From the NCBI GenBank assembly GCA_016290875.1, contig JAEEVL010000024.1, positions 1-53,564 of the forward strand: a stretch of 53,564 nucleotides of DNA, given 5' to 3'. Source of the DNA: Ruminococcus sp. GTDB lineage: Bacteria > Bacillota > Clostridia > Oscillospirales > Ruminococcaceae. The first letter of the stretch is position 1. Every line of letters begins with the position of its first letter. Of the stretch, positions 1 to 7,711 are shown piece after piece. The position numbers and the translations under genes were made by a program. A model generated the notes under the pieces. That model did not search any database, was not told the origin of the DNA, and saw only the letters and a list, made by a program, of their open reading frames with translations.

Positions 1-304
1 AGAATCCTCGCATAGCTCCTATCGGAGACAACGTCAGCAAGAAAGCTCTCCAACGAGCGGTATATCCATTGCTGAGACAGGAGTATGTCAAACTGAAGGC
101 AGAGCAACAGCATATTCTCGGCTGCTACCTGGGAATATTCGGCTATGACAAGATGCCTGTTGCGGATATTTCCAATATGTTTATGGTCACTAGGAATACT
201 GCTCAAAAAAGATTCGTAAAGCTCTTGAAAAGCTGTATGAGTATGTTTGGGACAGCGAGATAAAGTATTGGATAAATGCGTATCTGGCTTTGTTTTTATA
301 CTAA
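1..304 (+). pseudogene. 3' end of a sigma-70-like gene, frameshifted
   Basis: The frame is open from base 3 and runs off the left edge, so the gene begins outside the window. It encodes a helix-turn-helix region resembling sigma-70 region 4 (LKAEQQHILGCYLGIFGYDK, then MPVADISNMFMVTRNTAQKR). The open frame stops at 261-263 after a jumbled tail. If one base is restored near 215 (TTC GTA read as TTC CGT), the product continues sensibly as RFRKALEKLYEYVWDSEI and ends at a stop at 302-304. This looks like a single-base deletion in a real gene, either a true pseudogene or a sequencing error. The sigma assignment rests on the pattern of the HTH only. Confidence 0.55.
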
Positions 305-333
305 ATCTCCTTGCAATTTTATAAATAAAACTA

Positions 334-362
334 TTGACCGATTTAATAAAAAATGCTAAAAT
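334..362 (+). promoter_or_regulatory. Probable sigma-A promoter for the lipoprotein gene
   Basis: TTGACC at 334-339, a 17-base spacer and TAAAAT at 357-362 lie about 40 bases before the lipoprotein start codon. Confidence 0.6.
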
Positions 363-400
363 ATATATTGTATGTAAATATTTCAGAAGGAGGTAAAACT

Positions 401-1252
401 ATGAAAAAACTAATCGCACTAATGACCACAGCAGTACTTGCAACATCAATGGTCTCATCCTGTGGAAAAGCAGCCAATAGTTCAAGCGGACACCATTGGC
501 AGAACTCAGAAACACTGAATGAATGGCAGAAGAGTTTACTTAAAGCTGAGGGACTTCCTACAGACATTGAACAGCTATCACCTTCGCAAAAGCGCTCTAT
601 CCAGCACATCTATGAGATGATAACTTACCTCAACGAAAAATATGATGAGGAGTTCGTTTATGCCGGATATATTGAGCCGGGGCTTATGGACGAGGAAACT
701 CTTTATGCACGTTCATTGTCCGACAAAAAGGAAAGAGCTATCACTGTAAAAATCGACGATAATGGCGATTTTACTGATGATTATCAAGGAGCATCGGTGG
801 CTGATTATTGCGAAACGCTGATTGGCGATTTCGTAAGGTCATATTTTGATTCAAAAGATGTAGCATATTTTATGTCAGTAAACGCCAACAGATTAAATAG
901 TATGAAGGAGGTTGAAAACGGGGATTTTAATTGGAATATTGGTTTGAGGAATGAGATGGTTTTTTCGGCTGACAAATATAGTGAAAGCGATATAGACAAA
1001 TTCGCTAATGAATTAGCGCTATTTCTTTTTAGTCATCAAATTGCTGGTACCACTCAATTAAGCGTTTTAAAATATGTTGATATAAGCCAGCTTACTGCGA
1101 ATAATTATACAGACTATTATGACGTTAAATACATTGTATATCGTTTTCGGCTTTCAATTAATGAAAGCAGAGTTATTATAACTAAGAGTAATCAAAATAA
1201 TGCTGAAGAATACAATACTAATGATTTTATTAGTAATCTAAAAGGAGAATAA
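401..1252 (+). CDS. Secreted lipoprotein, paralogue of the protein at 24690
   Basis: The start at 401 has a strong AGAAGGAGG 9 bases upstream; a longer in-frame start at 353 has no such site and would precede the signal peptide with unrelated residues. The product is 283 residues. It opens with a lipoprotein signal (MKKLIALMTTAVLATSMVSS followed by Cys-Gly), so it should be lipidated and anchored outside the membrane. The next ~115 residues, including NEWQKSLLKAEGLPTDIEQL, are nearly identical to the protein at 24690-25586, whereas the C-terminal halves differ much more. No enzymatic motif was recognised. A small ORF follows after 2 bases and probably shares its transcript. The constant N-terminus with a variable C-terminus suggests a family that diversifies by recombination. 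Function unknown. Confidence 0.8.
   Translation: MKKLIALMTTAVLATSMVSSCGKAANSSSGHHWQNSETLNEWQKSLLKAEGLPTDIEQLSPSQKRSIQHIYEMITYLNEKYDEEFVYAGYIEPGLMDEETLYARSLSDKKERAITVKIDDNGDFTDDYQGASVADYCETLIGDFVRSYFDSKDVAYFMSVNANRLNSMKEVENGDFNWNIGLRNEMVFSADKYSESDIDKFANELALFLFSHQIAGTTQLSVLKYVDISQLTANNYTDYYDVKYIVYRFRLSINESRVIITKSNQNNAEEYNTNDFISNLKGE
497..594 (+). repeat. 98-bp perfect direct repeat, copy 1
   Basis: This stretch inside the lipoprotein gene is identical base for base to 24816-24913. Sequence on both sides also remains similar but with substitutions. Confidence 0.9.
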
Positions 1253-1254
1253 AA

Positions 1255-1410
1255 ATGAATATATCTATATTAACTGATGAAGAACTTTGTATGCTGGAAC
1301 AGCTTACATATCTAAGTGAAGATGTAGCAGAAATGGCATCTAATCTTGATGCCGGATTTAAAAAAATTTTTACAGGATTAATAATGATAATAAGTATAGT
1401 ACTATATTAA
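1255..1410 (+). CDS. Small protein, 51 aa, probable truncated gene
   Basis: ATG at 1255 follows AAAGGAGAAT at the end of the lipoprotein gene and sits 2 bases after its stop. The product is 51 residues, begins MNISILTDEELCMLEQLTYL and ends in a hydrophobic stretch. The block LTDEE-x-x-MLEQ recurs in a 25-residue ORF at 25605-25682, directly after the paralogous lipoprotein. The two loci therefore share a two-gene arrangement. I infer that both small ORFs are 5' remnants of a longer gene that used to follow the lipoprotein. The family is not recognised. Confidence 0.5.
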   Translation: MNISILTDEELCMLEQLTYLSEDVAEMASNLDAGFKKIFTGLIMIISIVLY

Positions 1411-2120
1411 AAATATATTTTCAATAAACAGGAGGAATTCAATGGGGAACTTTTTTACAACGACGCAGATCTATGACAAAGAAAGAATGAGCAAGGAGCA
1501 GTTCATTGACAAATTCTGCAAGAAAATATGTGATGAAGGCTATGTTGCGTGTGGCAACGTTGAAAGCGAGCTTTCGTATATACTGAAGTTTGCGGATAAC
1601 TGTCAATGGGTGACTGTCATGTTAGAAGACTACAAGGATGATATGGATCTGCCTCGCAAGGACGGCGTAAGAATATCAAAAATGCTTGGAATGGCGTGCG
1701 TTCAAACTACTGTTATCGACAGCGACTGTGCTATTATGGAGCTCTACAACGAAAAAGGTGAGCAAGCAGATATGTTTGTTATTGGACGAGCTGATGACTA
1801 TTTTGGCGACAATATACCACAGCCTAAAGAAAGCATATGGAAGCCTTTTTTGACGGAAGGCAGTTCCTGGGACGAGTTCAATAGTATCAAAAACGGAGAT
1901 TTTGTTTTCGTTGAGGATGTACTGTCTGAGCTTGCTCCTGCTATCGGTATGAACAGCAGAAATTTAGTGCTCGAGGCTGATGAAGCTGTCGAAGACGAAC
2001 AGACATTATTCCTTTATTTTAGAAAATCTGATGCAAAAAAAGAAAAGAAACTTGCACTTAATGCCGCATTCAAGCAGGTTTTCGGCGAAGCACTTGAACC
2101 GTTGGGGTTCAAACTCTTAA
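1400..2120 (+). repeat. Long direct repeat, upstream copy of the gene duplication
   Basis: The sequence from 1400 (leader, ribosome site and first ~225 codons of the gene at 1442) is nearly identical to 3900-4620, exactly 2,500 bases downstream. Similarity begins abruptly: the bases left of 1400 and 3900 are unrelated. The right boundary is gradual. Confidence 0.85.
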
Positions 2121-3757
2121 AAAAGACTAAAACACCAGTTTTGGCACGATGTATTAATGATGAAATAATTCACGTTATAACATACAGAAAACTTGGAGTT
2201 ATGAAAACAGGTTATAACAGATATGAAGTATCATGCGGTGCAATTAGTTTATACAGGCGAAATATTGACCTCAATGACTCACCGGAGAATTGGCTGACTC
2301 ATATGGCGAGGTATTATTATGTGTATAACAATTCTGTAAGTAAGAAATTAAAACTTGAACTGATACGGTTTCGCTATGATATATGGGGAAGAACTTATGA
2401 TGAAGATTTAGATGAAAGTACACTTGAAGAAGAATTCACCCGTTCATTATTTGAGTTACAATGCAATGCAAATAATAATATCGAAATGCTGAAAGGAATG
2501 CGTATGACTTGTGAAGCTTTCAAAGAAATCGCGTTACCTGTATTGGATAGAATAATTGACCTTGATTCGTATATAGAATTCTGTTATGAAATGACTCCGA
2601 AAAGGCTGGAGTTAACTGAAATAGACGAATTTATCAGTGATGAGAGATATAACGACTCTGATGGGCTTATCCTGATTCTTGCAGACTATCGAAATGATGG
2701 AAAAGAAAGATATGCTCGAATGCTTGAAAAAGGAATTACAGCGCTCGGGCGTAGGAAAACTCTAGAAAAAATAGTAATGTTGAAAATGTCTTATGAGAAA
2801 GAAAGAGCTTTTCAGGTCGCTGTTCGCGATAATATTCTTGATACACCCGAACTTAAAAGCAAGGCTATTAATGAAGCGATAAGGATACAAAAAGCTAATA
2901 TCGAAGAATTAAAGAAAAACGGCTTATTTCAAGAAAGCAAACCGTATACGGAAACAGCGAAGAAACTTACACTTAATGCTGCATTCAAGCAGGTTTTCGG
3001 CGAAGCTCTTGAACCATTTGGCTTCAAAAAAATCAAGAGTAAATATCTATATTATGTCCGAATGGTCGGAAATGAAATTTTACATATTATCACGGTCAAT
3101 TCGAGACCGGATAATAGATTTGAGATACTTGGCGGTATTGCTACCATTTACAGACAAGCCCTTTCATTGGATAAAAAGCCAATAGATAATAAGAACTGGC
3201 TGTTAAGTAATTTCCAATATTACCGGTTACAGCAAATTCTTAATGATGGACGTGAATATAACCTGGATGATCTTTATGAGTTTTATGGCGGTGATTTGTT
3301 ACTAAGTGAAATGAACAGAGCGTTGAATATTACTCAAAATATCATGCTTGAGTTGTTCGATAAAGTCGATACACTTGAAAAGTGTATTGATTTCTATAAT
3401 CTTTTTGATATTGATATTAGAATTCATCATTCAGATGATTTTGGGAACAAATATCCTGTGAATTTTTATAATGAAGGATTATTGCTGCTTAAAACCACGA
3501 ATTTTGAACAGTACAATCGGCTTATTGATAAGTATAATGAGAAAATACTGAAAATACGTGAATATGAGATATCAAACGGTGTTTGGGATAAGGAGAAGTA
3601 TACCGTATTTGTCAGCGAGCAGAAAGAATATAAGTCAAAACAACTTGGTATATATAAATCTTTTTTAGAAGATAAAGACTGGTTTGATGGAGTAGCGAGA
3701 GAGCTTGAAAAACGTAAGGAATATAATGTTTCTTTACTACAACAGTATGGATTATAA
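1442..3757 (+). CDS. Multidomain intracellular protein with two DUF4304-like domains
   Basis: The 771-residue product has no signal peptide or membrane segment. Residues 1-200 form a domain (starting MGNFFTTTQIYD) shared almost unchanged with the protein at 3942. After a KKEKK linker comes a module beginning near residue 203 (LNAAFKQVFGEALEPLGFK), repeated near residue 508. The LNAAFKQVFGEALEPLGF pattern resembles DUF4304-type proteins, often found near toxin or immunity genes; this is a resemblance only. The start follows AGGAGGAATTCA, a strong ribosome binding site. Position after the lipoprotein suggests co-transcription. It appears to have grown by internal duplication of the second module. 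Function unknown; an immunity role is possible but unproven. Confidence 0.75.
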   Translation: MGNFFTTTQIYDKERMSKEQFIDKFCKKICDEGYVACGNVESELSYILKFADNCQWVTVMLEDYKDDMDLPRKDGVRISKMLGMACVQTTVIDSDCAIMELYNEKGEQADMFVIGRADDYFGDNIPQPKESIWKPFLTEGSSWDEFNSIKNGDFVFVEDVLSELAPAIGMNSRNLVLEADEAVEDEQTLFLYFRKSDAKKEKKLALNAAFKQVFGEALEPLGFKLLKKTKTPVLARCINDEIIHVITYRKLGVMKTGYNRYEVSCGAISLYRRNIDLNDSPENWLTHMARYYYVYNNSVSKKLKLELIRFRYDIWGRTYDEDLDESTLEEEFTRSLFELQCNANNNIEMLKGMRMTCEAFKEIALPVLDRIIDLDSYIEFCYEMTPKRLELTEIDEFISDERYNDSDGLILILADYRNDGKERYARMLEKGITALGRRKTLEKIVMLKMSYEKERAFQVAVRDNILDTPELKSKAINEAIRIQKANIEELKKNGLFQESKPYTETAKKLTLNAAFKQVFGEALEPFGFKKIKSKYLYYVRMVGNEILHIITVNSRPDNRFEILGGIATIYRQALSLDKKPIDNKNWLLSNFQYYRLQQILNDGREYNLDDLYEFYGGDLLLSEMNRALNITQNIMLELFDKVDTLEKCIDFYNLFDIDIRIHHSDDFGNKYPVNFYNEGLLLLKTTNFEQYNRLIDKYNEKILKIREYEISNGVWDKEKYTVFVSEQKEYKSKQLGIYKSFLEDKDWFDGVARELEKRKEYNVSLLQQYGL

Positions 3758-3786
3758 CTGATTATTATTTTGAAAGGAACAAAAAT

Positions 3787-3927
3787 ATGAAAAAATAAAT
3801 TTTACGTTTTATTTCAGCAATATTAGTATTTGCTTTAACTATATTCAATATTCCTATATCATTGGTATTTGCTTCAAATAGCTTATCTTCATTAGAGGCT
3901 ACTATATTAAAAATATATTTTCAATAA
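3787..3927 (+). pseudogene. Remnant of a secreted-protein gene at the duplication junction
   Basis: ATG at 3787 with AAAGGAAC upstream encodes MKK and then an in-frame TAA, after which the frame continues as ILRFISAILVFALTIFNIPI and SLVFASNSLSS, a typical signal peptide. The frame runs into the repeat that begins at 3900 and stops at 3925-3927. The gene is thus broken twice: a nonsense codon at position 4 and truncation by the inserted duplicate. No product is expected. Confidence 0.65.
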
Positions 3928-4620
3928 ACAGGAGGAATTCAATGGGGAACTTTTTTACAACGACGCAGATCTATGACAATGAAAGAATGAGCAAAAAACA
4001 ATTCGTTGACAATTTCTGCAAGAGATTAGCAGCGGAAGGCTATGTTGCGTGTGGCAACGATGAAAGCGAGCTTTCGTATATACTGAAGTTTGCGGATAAC
4101 TGTCAATGGGTGACTATCACGTCAGAGGACTACAAGGATGATATGGAGCTGCCTCGCAAGGACGTCGTAAGAATATCAAAAATGCTTGGAACGGCGTGCG
4201 TTCAAACTACTGTTATCGACAGCGACTGTGCCGTTATGGAGCTCTACAACGCAAAAGGCGAGCAAGCAGATATGTTTGTTATTGGACGAGCTGATGACTA
4301 TTTTGGCGACAATATACCACAGCCTAAAGAAAGCATATGGAAGCCTTTTTTAACGGAAAGTACTTCCTGGGACGACTTCAACAATCTCAAAAACGGCGAT
4401 TATGTTTTCGTTGAGGACGGACTGTTTGAGCTTGCTCCTGTTATCGGTATGGATAGCAGAAATATAGTATTTGAGGCTGATGAAGCTGTCGAAGACGAAC
4501 AGACAGTATTTCTTTATTTCAGAAAAGCTGATTCAAAAAAAGAAAAGAAACTTACACTAAATGCTGCATTCAATCAGGTTTTCGGCGAAGCACTTGAACC
4601 TTTAGGATTTATAAAAATTA
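3900..4620 (+). repeat. Long direct repeat, downstream copy of the gene duplication
   Basis: Second copy of the 1400-2120 sequence at an offset of 2,500 bases. It includes the same leader, ribosome site and first coding domain, with scattered substitutions. Confidence 0.85.
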
Positions 4621-5336
4621 AAAGTAGACATCCGTATTATGTAAGACTTATAAATGGAGAAATTCTCCATGTTATAACATTTAAAAAGGACAATTATGAA
4701 AAGGACAGATTCGAAATATATGGTGGCGTGGCAACTATATACAAACCTTTGATAGATTTTGATCAAAATGTAGATTATAACAGAACATGGATGAGTCCTA
4801 TAAGAACTTATGAATTAAATTATAAATACAGTTGCGATAATGTTGATTTATATTATAAATTTCAAATAAATGATAATAATTCTCTTCTTGAGGCATTTTC
4901 TAAAGCACTTAAACAAACACAGGAATATATTATTCCTGTTCTTGACACTGTAATTAGCCTTAATGATGTTATTGATTATTGCTGGAGATGTAATGGGTCT
5001 TTATTATATGTATATTCTGCCAAAGATATGTATGAATATTATCGTGGCGATGAAGAATTATTACTATACTTTAAACTCAATGACCATAGTGACATGAAAG
5101 AAGAATATGCGAAGGTTAAGGAATTTGCTAAAATTAAGCACGTAAAGGGTTTGCGTATTAAAACTCGGACACTTGATATGGAATACGAGCAGCTTGAAAC
5201 GTCAAGAAAAGAAAAAGTTGCCAATCGTGATTCTATCTATAATGACGAGGAGGTTTTTAATAGAGTTATGAAGGAAATTTCAGATAACAAAGAAAATAAT
5301 ATTAAAATATTACGACAGTATGGTCTTAACATTTAA
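3942..5336 (+). CDS. Paralogue of the 1442 protein, single DUF4304-like domain
   Basis: The 464-residue product repeats the N-terminal domain of the upstream gene (starts MGNFFTTTQIYDNERMSKK) and carries one DUF4304-like module from residue 203 (LNAAFNQVFGEALEPLGF). After that module the two proteins diverge strongly. There is no signal peptide or membrane helix, so it is probably cytoplasmic. The leader and ribosome site are copied from the upstream gene. The pattern of a shared N-terminus with different C-termini again suggests a diversifying family. Function not recognised. Confidence 0.75.
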   Translation: MGNFFTTTQIYDNERMSKKQFVDNFCKRLAAEGYVACGNDESELSYILKFADNCQWVTITSEDYKDDMELPRKDVVRISKMLGTACVQTTVIDSDCAVMELYNAKGEQADMFVIGRADDYFGDNIPQPKESIWKPFLTESTSWDDFNNLKNGDYVFVEDGLFELAPVIGMDSRNIVFEADEAVEDEQTVFLYFRKADSKKEKKLTLNAAFNQVFGEALEPLGFIKIKSRHPYYVRLINGEILHVITFKKDNYEKDRFEIYGGVATIYKPLIDFDQNVDYNRTWMSPIRTYELNYKYSCDNVDLYYKFQINDNNSLLEAFSKALKQTQEYIIPVLDTVISLNDVIDYCWRCNGSLLYVYSAKDMYEYYRGDEELLLYFKLNDHSDMKEEYAKVKEFAKIKHVKGLRIKTRTLDMEYEQLETSRKEKVANRDSIYNDEEVFNRVMKEISDNKENNIKILRQYGLNI

Positions 5337-5358
5337 TATTTTAAAGGAAAATATAAGT

Positions 5359-5466
5359 GTGAAAAAGACTTTTTTTATGATTACACCTTGTTTATTAGTG
5401 CTTGTCTTACTTCTCTCATTTAATCCATATCAAAACGCATTGCTTCAATATAACCAATACCGATGA
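5359..5466 (+). CDS. Short hydrophobic peptide ORF or gene remnant, 35 aa
   Basis: GTG at 5359 follows AAAGGA with about 10 bases spacing. The peptide begins VKKTFFMITPCLLVLVLLLS and ends soon after the hydrophobic stretch. It could be a truncated signal peptide or membrane gene, or a small membrane protein. It lies between two real genes in the same direction. Weak support. Confidence 0.3.
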   Translation: MKKTFFMITPCLLVLVLLLSFNPYQNALLQYNQYR

Positions 5467-5512
5467 TTCTGTTTTTAGAGTAAGATGCATACTAAAATGA
5501 TACGGAGGATTT

Positions 5513-6682
5513 ATGAAAAAGAAAATCGGCGTTCCTTTAATTATAGTTATAATAGTTGCTTTATTAGTATTGATTTATCGATTCTACGTTTATTACCCGG
5601 ATTTAACAATTAGAGTTACTGCTCTATATGATGAGCGTTCCAATGTTGTAGAATGTGAGAATGATTATTTCATTTTGTCTGATGGAAAAATCACTAACGC
5701 AGATACTAGAGAAGTAATCTATAGTGTTAAAGATAATAATTCGTTTATAAAGTCTTACAATGAGCTGATCTGGGTATTTGAAAACAACTCCAACGATAAA
5801 CTAAAAGCAATAGATAAAAATGGTAATCTAAAAAAACATTATCAGCTTCCAGGTAATACGACAGATTTCTTAATAAATGATGATGTTATATTTGCATTGA
5901 CGTCTGATGAGTTGAAGATGTTCAGATTAACTAGTGATGAGCATCTTGAAAGAATCGATATCGCTTATTCATTCGTTTTTCATTCAGATGATAATCGTTT
6001 TGATTTGTATAAGTACTCTTGTGAATTTGGAGAATGCTTGTATTTTGATATGAGTGATACAAACGATAAAGATGCGTTTTATGCTATTGATAATGAACGT
6101 AATGAAGTAATAGGTGCGAGGGAGACAAATATCATTGATTTGTTATCGTATGAAAAAGATAAAATATATTATACTCGTTCTCATTTTACTTTAGAAACAA
6201 TGGCAGAATATTCATTTAAAGATAATATTGAGAAAATAAGTAGGCTAGAATTCGGGAAATACGCTAGAGGTTTTTTTCAAAGGTTTTATCCGTGTTCTAA
6301 TAGCGATAGTATTTTACTGATTGCTCAAACAATTTCATCTCGTTCATTTATAAAAGAAGCTCGTATATATTATTCTGATGAAATGAAAAATCATGATCAT
6401 GATTATTTAGTTATAATTGATAAACATAATTTTGAATTAAAAGAAAAAAAGACTAAAACATTCGAGCGTATTATATATGCAGACTCTGAACAAGCTATAA
6501 CCTACTACAAAGGTAAATATCTGACCTACTCAATTAACGATTGGAAAGTAACAGATAAACAGTCAGCAAATGAAATCAAAGAAGGCGGCTCTTACAATTT
6601 TGTTACCTGTGGTGATTATATATTTGTCTTTGATAATGAATCGGATGAATTATTGAATAAGATATCTATAAATTGCACATGA
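5513..6682 (+). CDS. Membrane-anchored extracytoplasmic protein, possible beta-propeller
   Basis: The start follows TACGGAGGATTT. The 389-residue product has one N-terminal membrane anchor (IGVPLIIVIIVALLVLIYRF) preceded by lysines, so the rest should be outside the cell. The remainder is rich in short beta-strand patterns ending in aromatic or Asn/Asp turns (for example YFILSDGKIT, YIFVFDNESDELL), as in propeller-like proteins. No catalytic motif was seen. Base composition is AT-rich like the other genes of this accessory block. Function unknown. Confidence 0.65.
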   Translation: MKKKIGVPLIIVIIVALLVLIYRFYVYYPDLTIRVTALYDERSNVVECENDYFILSDGKITNADTREVIYSVKDNNSFIKSYNELIWVFENNSNDKLKAIDKNGNLKKHYQLPGNTTDFLINDDVIFALTSDELKMFRLTSDEHLERIDIAYSFVFHSDDNRFDLYKYSCEFGECLYFDMSDTNDKDAFYAIDNERNEVIGARETNIIDLLSYEKDKIYYTRSHFTLETMAEYSFKDNIEKISRLEFGKYARGFFQRFYPCSNSDSILLIAQTISSRSFIKEARIYYSDEMKNHDHDYLVIIDKHNFELKEKKTKTFERIIYADSEQAITYYKGKYLTYSINDWKVTDKQSANEIKEGGSYNFVTCGDYIFVFDNESDELLNKISINCT

Positions 6683-6723
6683 AATAAAGGTGCAACTGAT
6701 TTAAGAAACAAACTATAAAAAAC

Positions 6724-6757
6724 TTTACGATAAATCAGCCGATGATTTTATCGTAAA
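6724..6757. promoter_or_regulatory. 11-bp perfect inverted repeat before the toxin-antitoxin promoter
   Basis: TTTACGATAAA (6724-6734) and TTTATCGTAAA (6747-6757) are exact inverted repeats with a 12-base gap, ending 2 bases before the -35 box. No T-tract follows, so an operator for the antitoxin is more likely than a terminator of the upstream gene, though both are possible. Confidence 0.55.
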
Positions 6758-6759
6758 AC

Positions 6760-6788
6760 TTGACAAAACTTTATGATTGAGTTATAAT
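6760..6788 (+). promoter_or_regulatory. Consensus sigma-A promoter of the toxin-antitoxin operon
   Basis: Perfect TTGACA at 6760-6765, 17-base spacer, perfect TATAAT at 6783-6788. The antitoxin starts about 40 bases downstream. Confidence 0.85.
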
Positions 6789-6828
6789 AATTATAGGAAG
6801 AAATCTGTTTCTGAAAGGAGCTGTTACT

Positions 6829-7095
6829 ATGCCGAATATCGTACCTATTTCAGATCTAAGGAATTATTCTGCTGTATTGCAGGACGTTGCAGTAGGCTCA
6901 CCCGTTTATCTTACAAAGAACGGTCGCGGCTGCTATGCGATTGTTGATATCGCGGAGCAAGAGGAGTATGAGCGTACCAAAGCAGCACTCCGCCTGATGT
7001 GTGAATTGGAAGAGGGAAGAAAATCCGGAGAACAGGAAGGCTGGATCACTTCCGCTGATATGAGAAAGCATTTCGGAGCCAAAAAGCATGAATAA
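6829..7095 (+). CDS. Antitoxin, Phd/YefM family
   Basis: The 88-residue protein begins MPNIVPISDLRNYSAVLQDV and continues SPVYLTKNGRGCYAIVDIAE, the layout of Phd/YefM antitoxins: an N-terminal DNA-binding fold (VPISDLRN... then V.LTKNGR) and a C-terminal toxin-wrapping tail. Family members neutralise the toxin and repress their own promoter, with the toxin as co-repressor. The start has GAAAGGAGCTG upstream. The coding region overlaps the toxin gene by 8 bases, which implies translational coupling. A consensus promoter and a palindrome lie immediately upstream. Confidence 0.9.
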   Translation: MPNIVPISDLRNYSAVLQDVAVGSPVYLTKNGRGCYAIVDIAEQEEYERTKAALRLMCELEEGRKSGEQEGWITSADMRKHFGAKKHE

Positions 7096-7405
7096 AATCG
7101 TTTACTCTCCGAAAGCCCGGAATGACCTGGACGAAATATGGACTTATATTTCTGAAAAGCTATTGAATCCTACTGCTGCTGAGAACACGATAAATGGTAT
7201 TCTTGATACAATAGATTCACTGCAAGAGCATTCGGATATAGGAAAGCCTCTTTATTTCTCGGCTGATTTGTTCAGTGGATATCGTTTTCTTGTTTACAAG
7301 AATTATCTTGCATTTTATAGAACAAGCGGGGACAACGTCTATATAGACCGTATCATATACGGCAAACGCGACTATATGAGGCTATTGTTAAAAGACTTGG
7401 ATTAG
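7088..7405 (+). CDS. Toxin, RelE/ParE superfamily
   Basis: The 105-residue protein has the RelE/ParE layout: IVYSPKARNDLDEIWTYISE at the N-terminus, a central helix pair, and a C-terminal strand ending RIIYGKRDYMRLL. Members of the family are either ribosome-dependent mRNA nucleases or gyrase poisons; the sequence does not decide which, although the DLDEIWTYI helix is ParE-like. The ATG lies inside the antitoxin gene. A hairpin terminator follows at 7453. Confidence 0.88.
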   Translation: MNKIVYSPKARNDLDEIWTYISEKLLNPTAAENTINGILDTIDSLQEHSDIGKPLYFSADLFSGYRFLVYKNYLAFYRTSGDNVYIDRIIYGKRDYMRLLLKDLD

Positions 7406-7452
7406 CACACGAGAATGTATGTTCACTAACGCGTCATCATCATCAGGTCCAT

Positions 7453-7476
7453 ATGAGCGCAAGCTCGCTCATTTTT
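7453..7476 (+). terminator. Intrinsic terminator after the toxin gene
   Basis: ATGAGCG (7453-7459) pairs with CGCTCAT (7466-7472), with a 6-base loop and a following T run. Confidence 0.7.
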
Positions 7477-7532
7477 GTACAAGATTGTTAGTTTGCTTTC
7501 GCACACGGCAGTCGCTACATTGTAAAACGAAA

Positions 7533-7601
7533 AAAGAGTGCATTAGCAAAAATTATGAGCAGAAGCATCAAAAGTCTCATAAGGTTTGCTGAGCACTCTT
7601 T
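7533..7601. other. Long three-segment hairpin, unknown function
   Basis: AAAGAGTGC (7533-7541) pairs with GCACTCTTT (7593-7601), AGCAAA (7545-7550) with TTTGCT (7585-7590), and TTATGAG (7553-7559) with CTCATAA (7576-7582). A one-base bulge and a 2x2 mismatch separate the segments, and the loop has 16 bases. The rod covers 69 bases in a 306-base gap between convergent operons. It may be a small RNA, a bidirectional terminator or a miniature repeat element. Confidence 0.5.
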
Positions 7602-7654
7602 GTTATTTAGACTCTATCCTCGAGATTACTTGATATGATTCCTATAAACTGATG

Positions 7655-7681
7655 AAAAGGCGGCTGTTACAGCCGCCTTTT
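7655..7681 (-). terminator. Strong terminator of the c-di-GMP operon
   Basis: AAAAGGCGGCTG (7655-7666) and CAGCCGCCTTTT (7670-7681) form a perfect 12-bp stem with a 3-base loop. Both strands end in T4, so it can also stop + strand transcripts. Confidence 0.85.
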
Positions 7682-7711
7682 AACTTTATTCTATATTGTC
7701 AGTTCAGTTTA

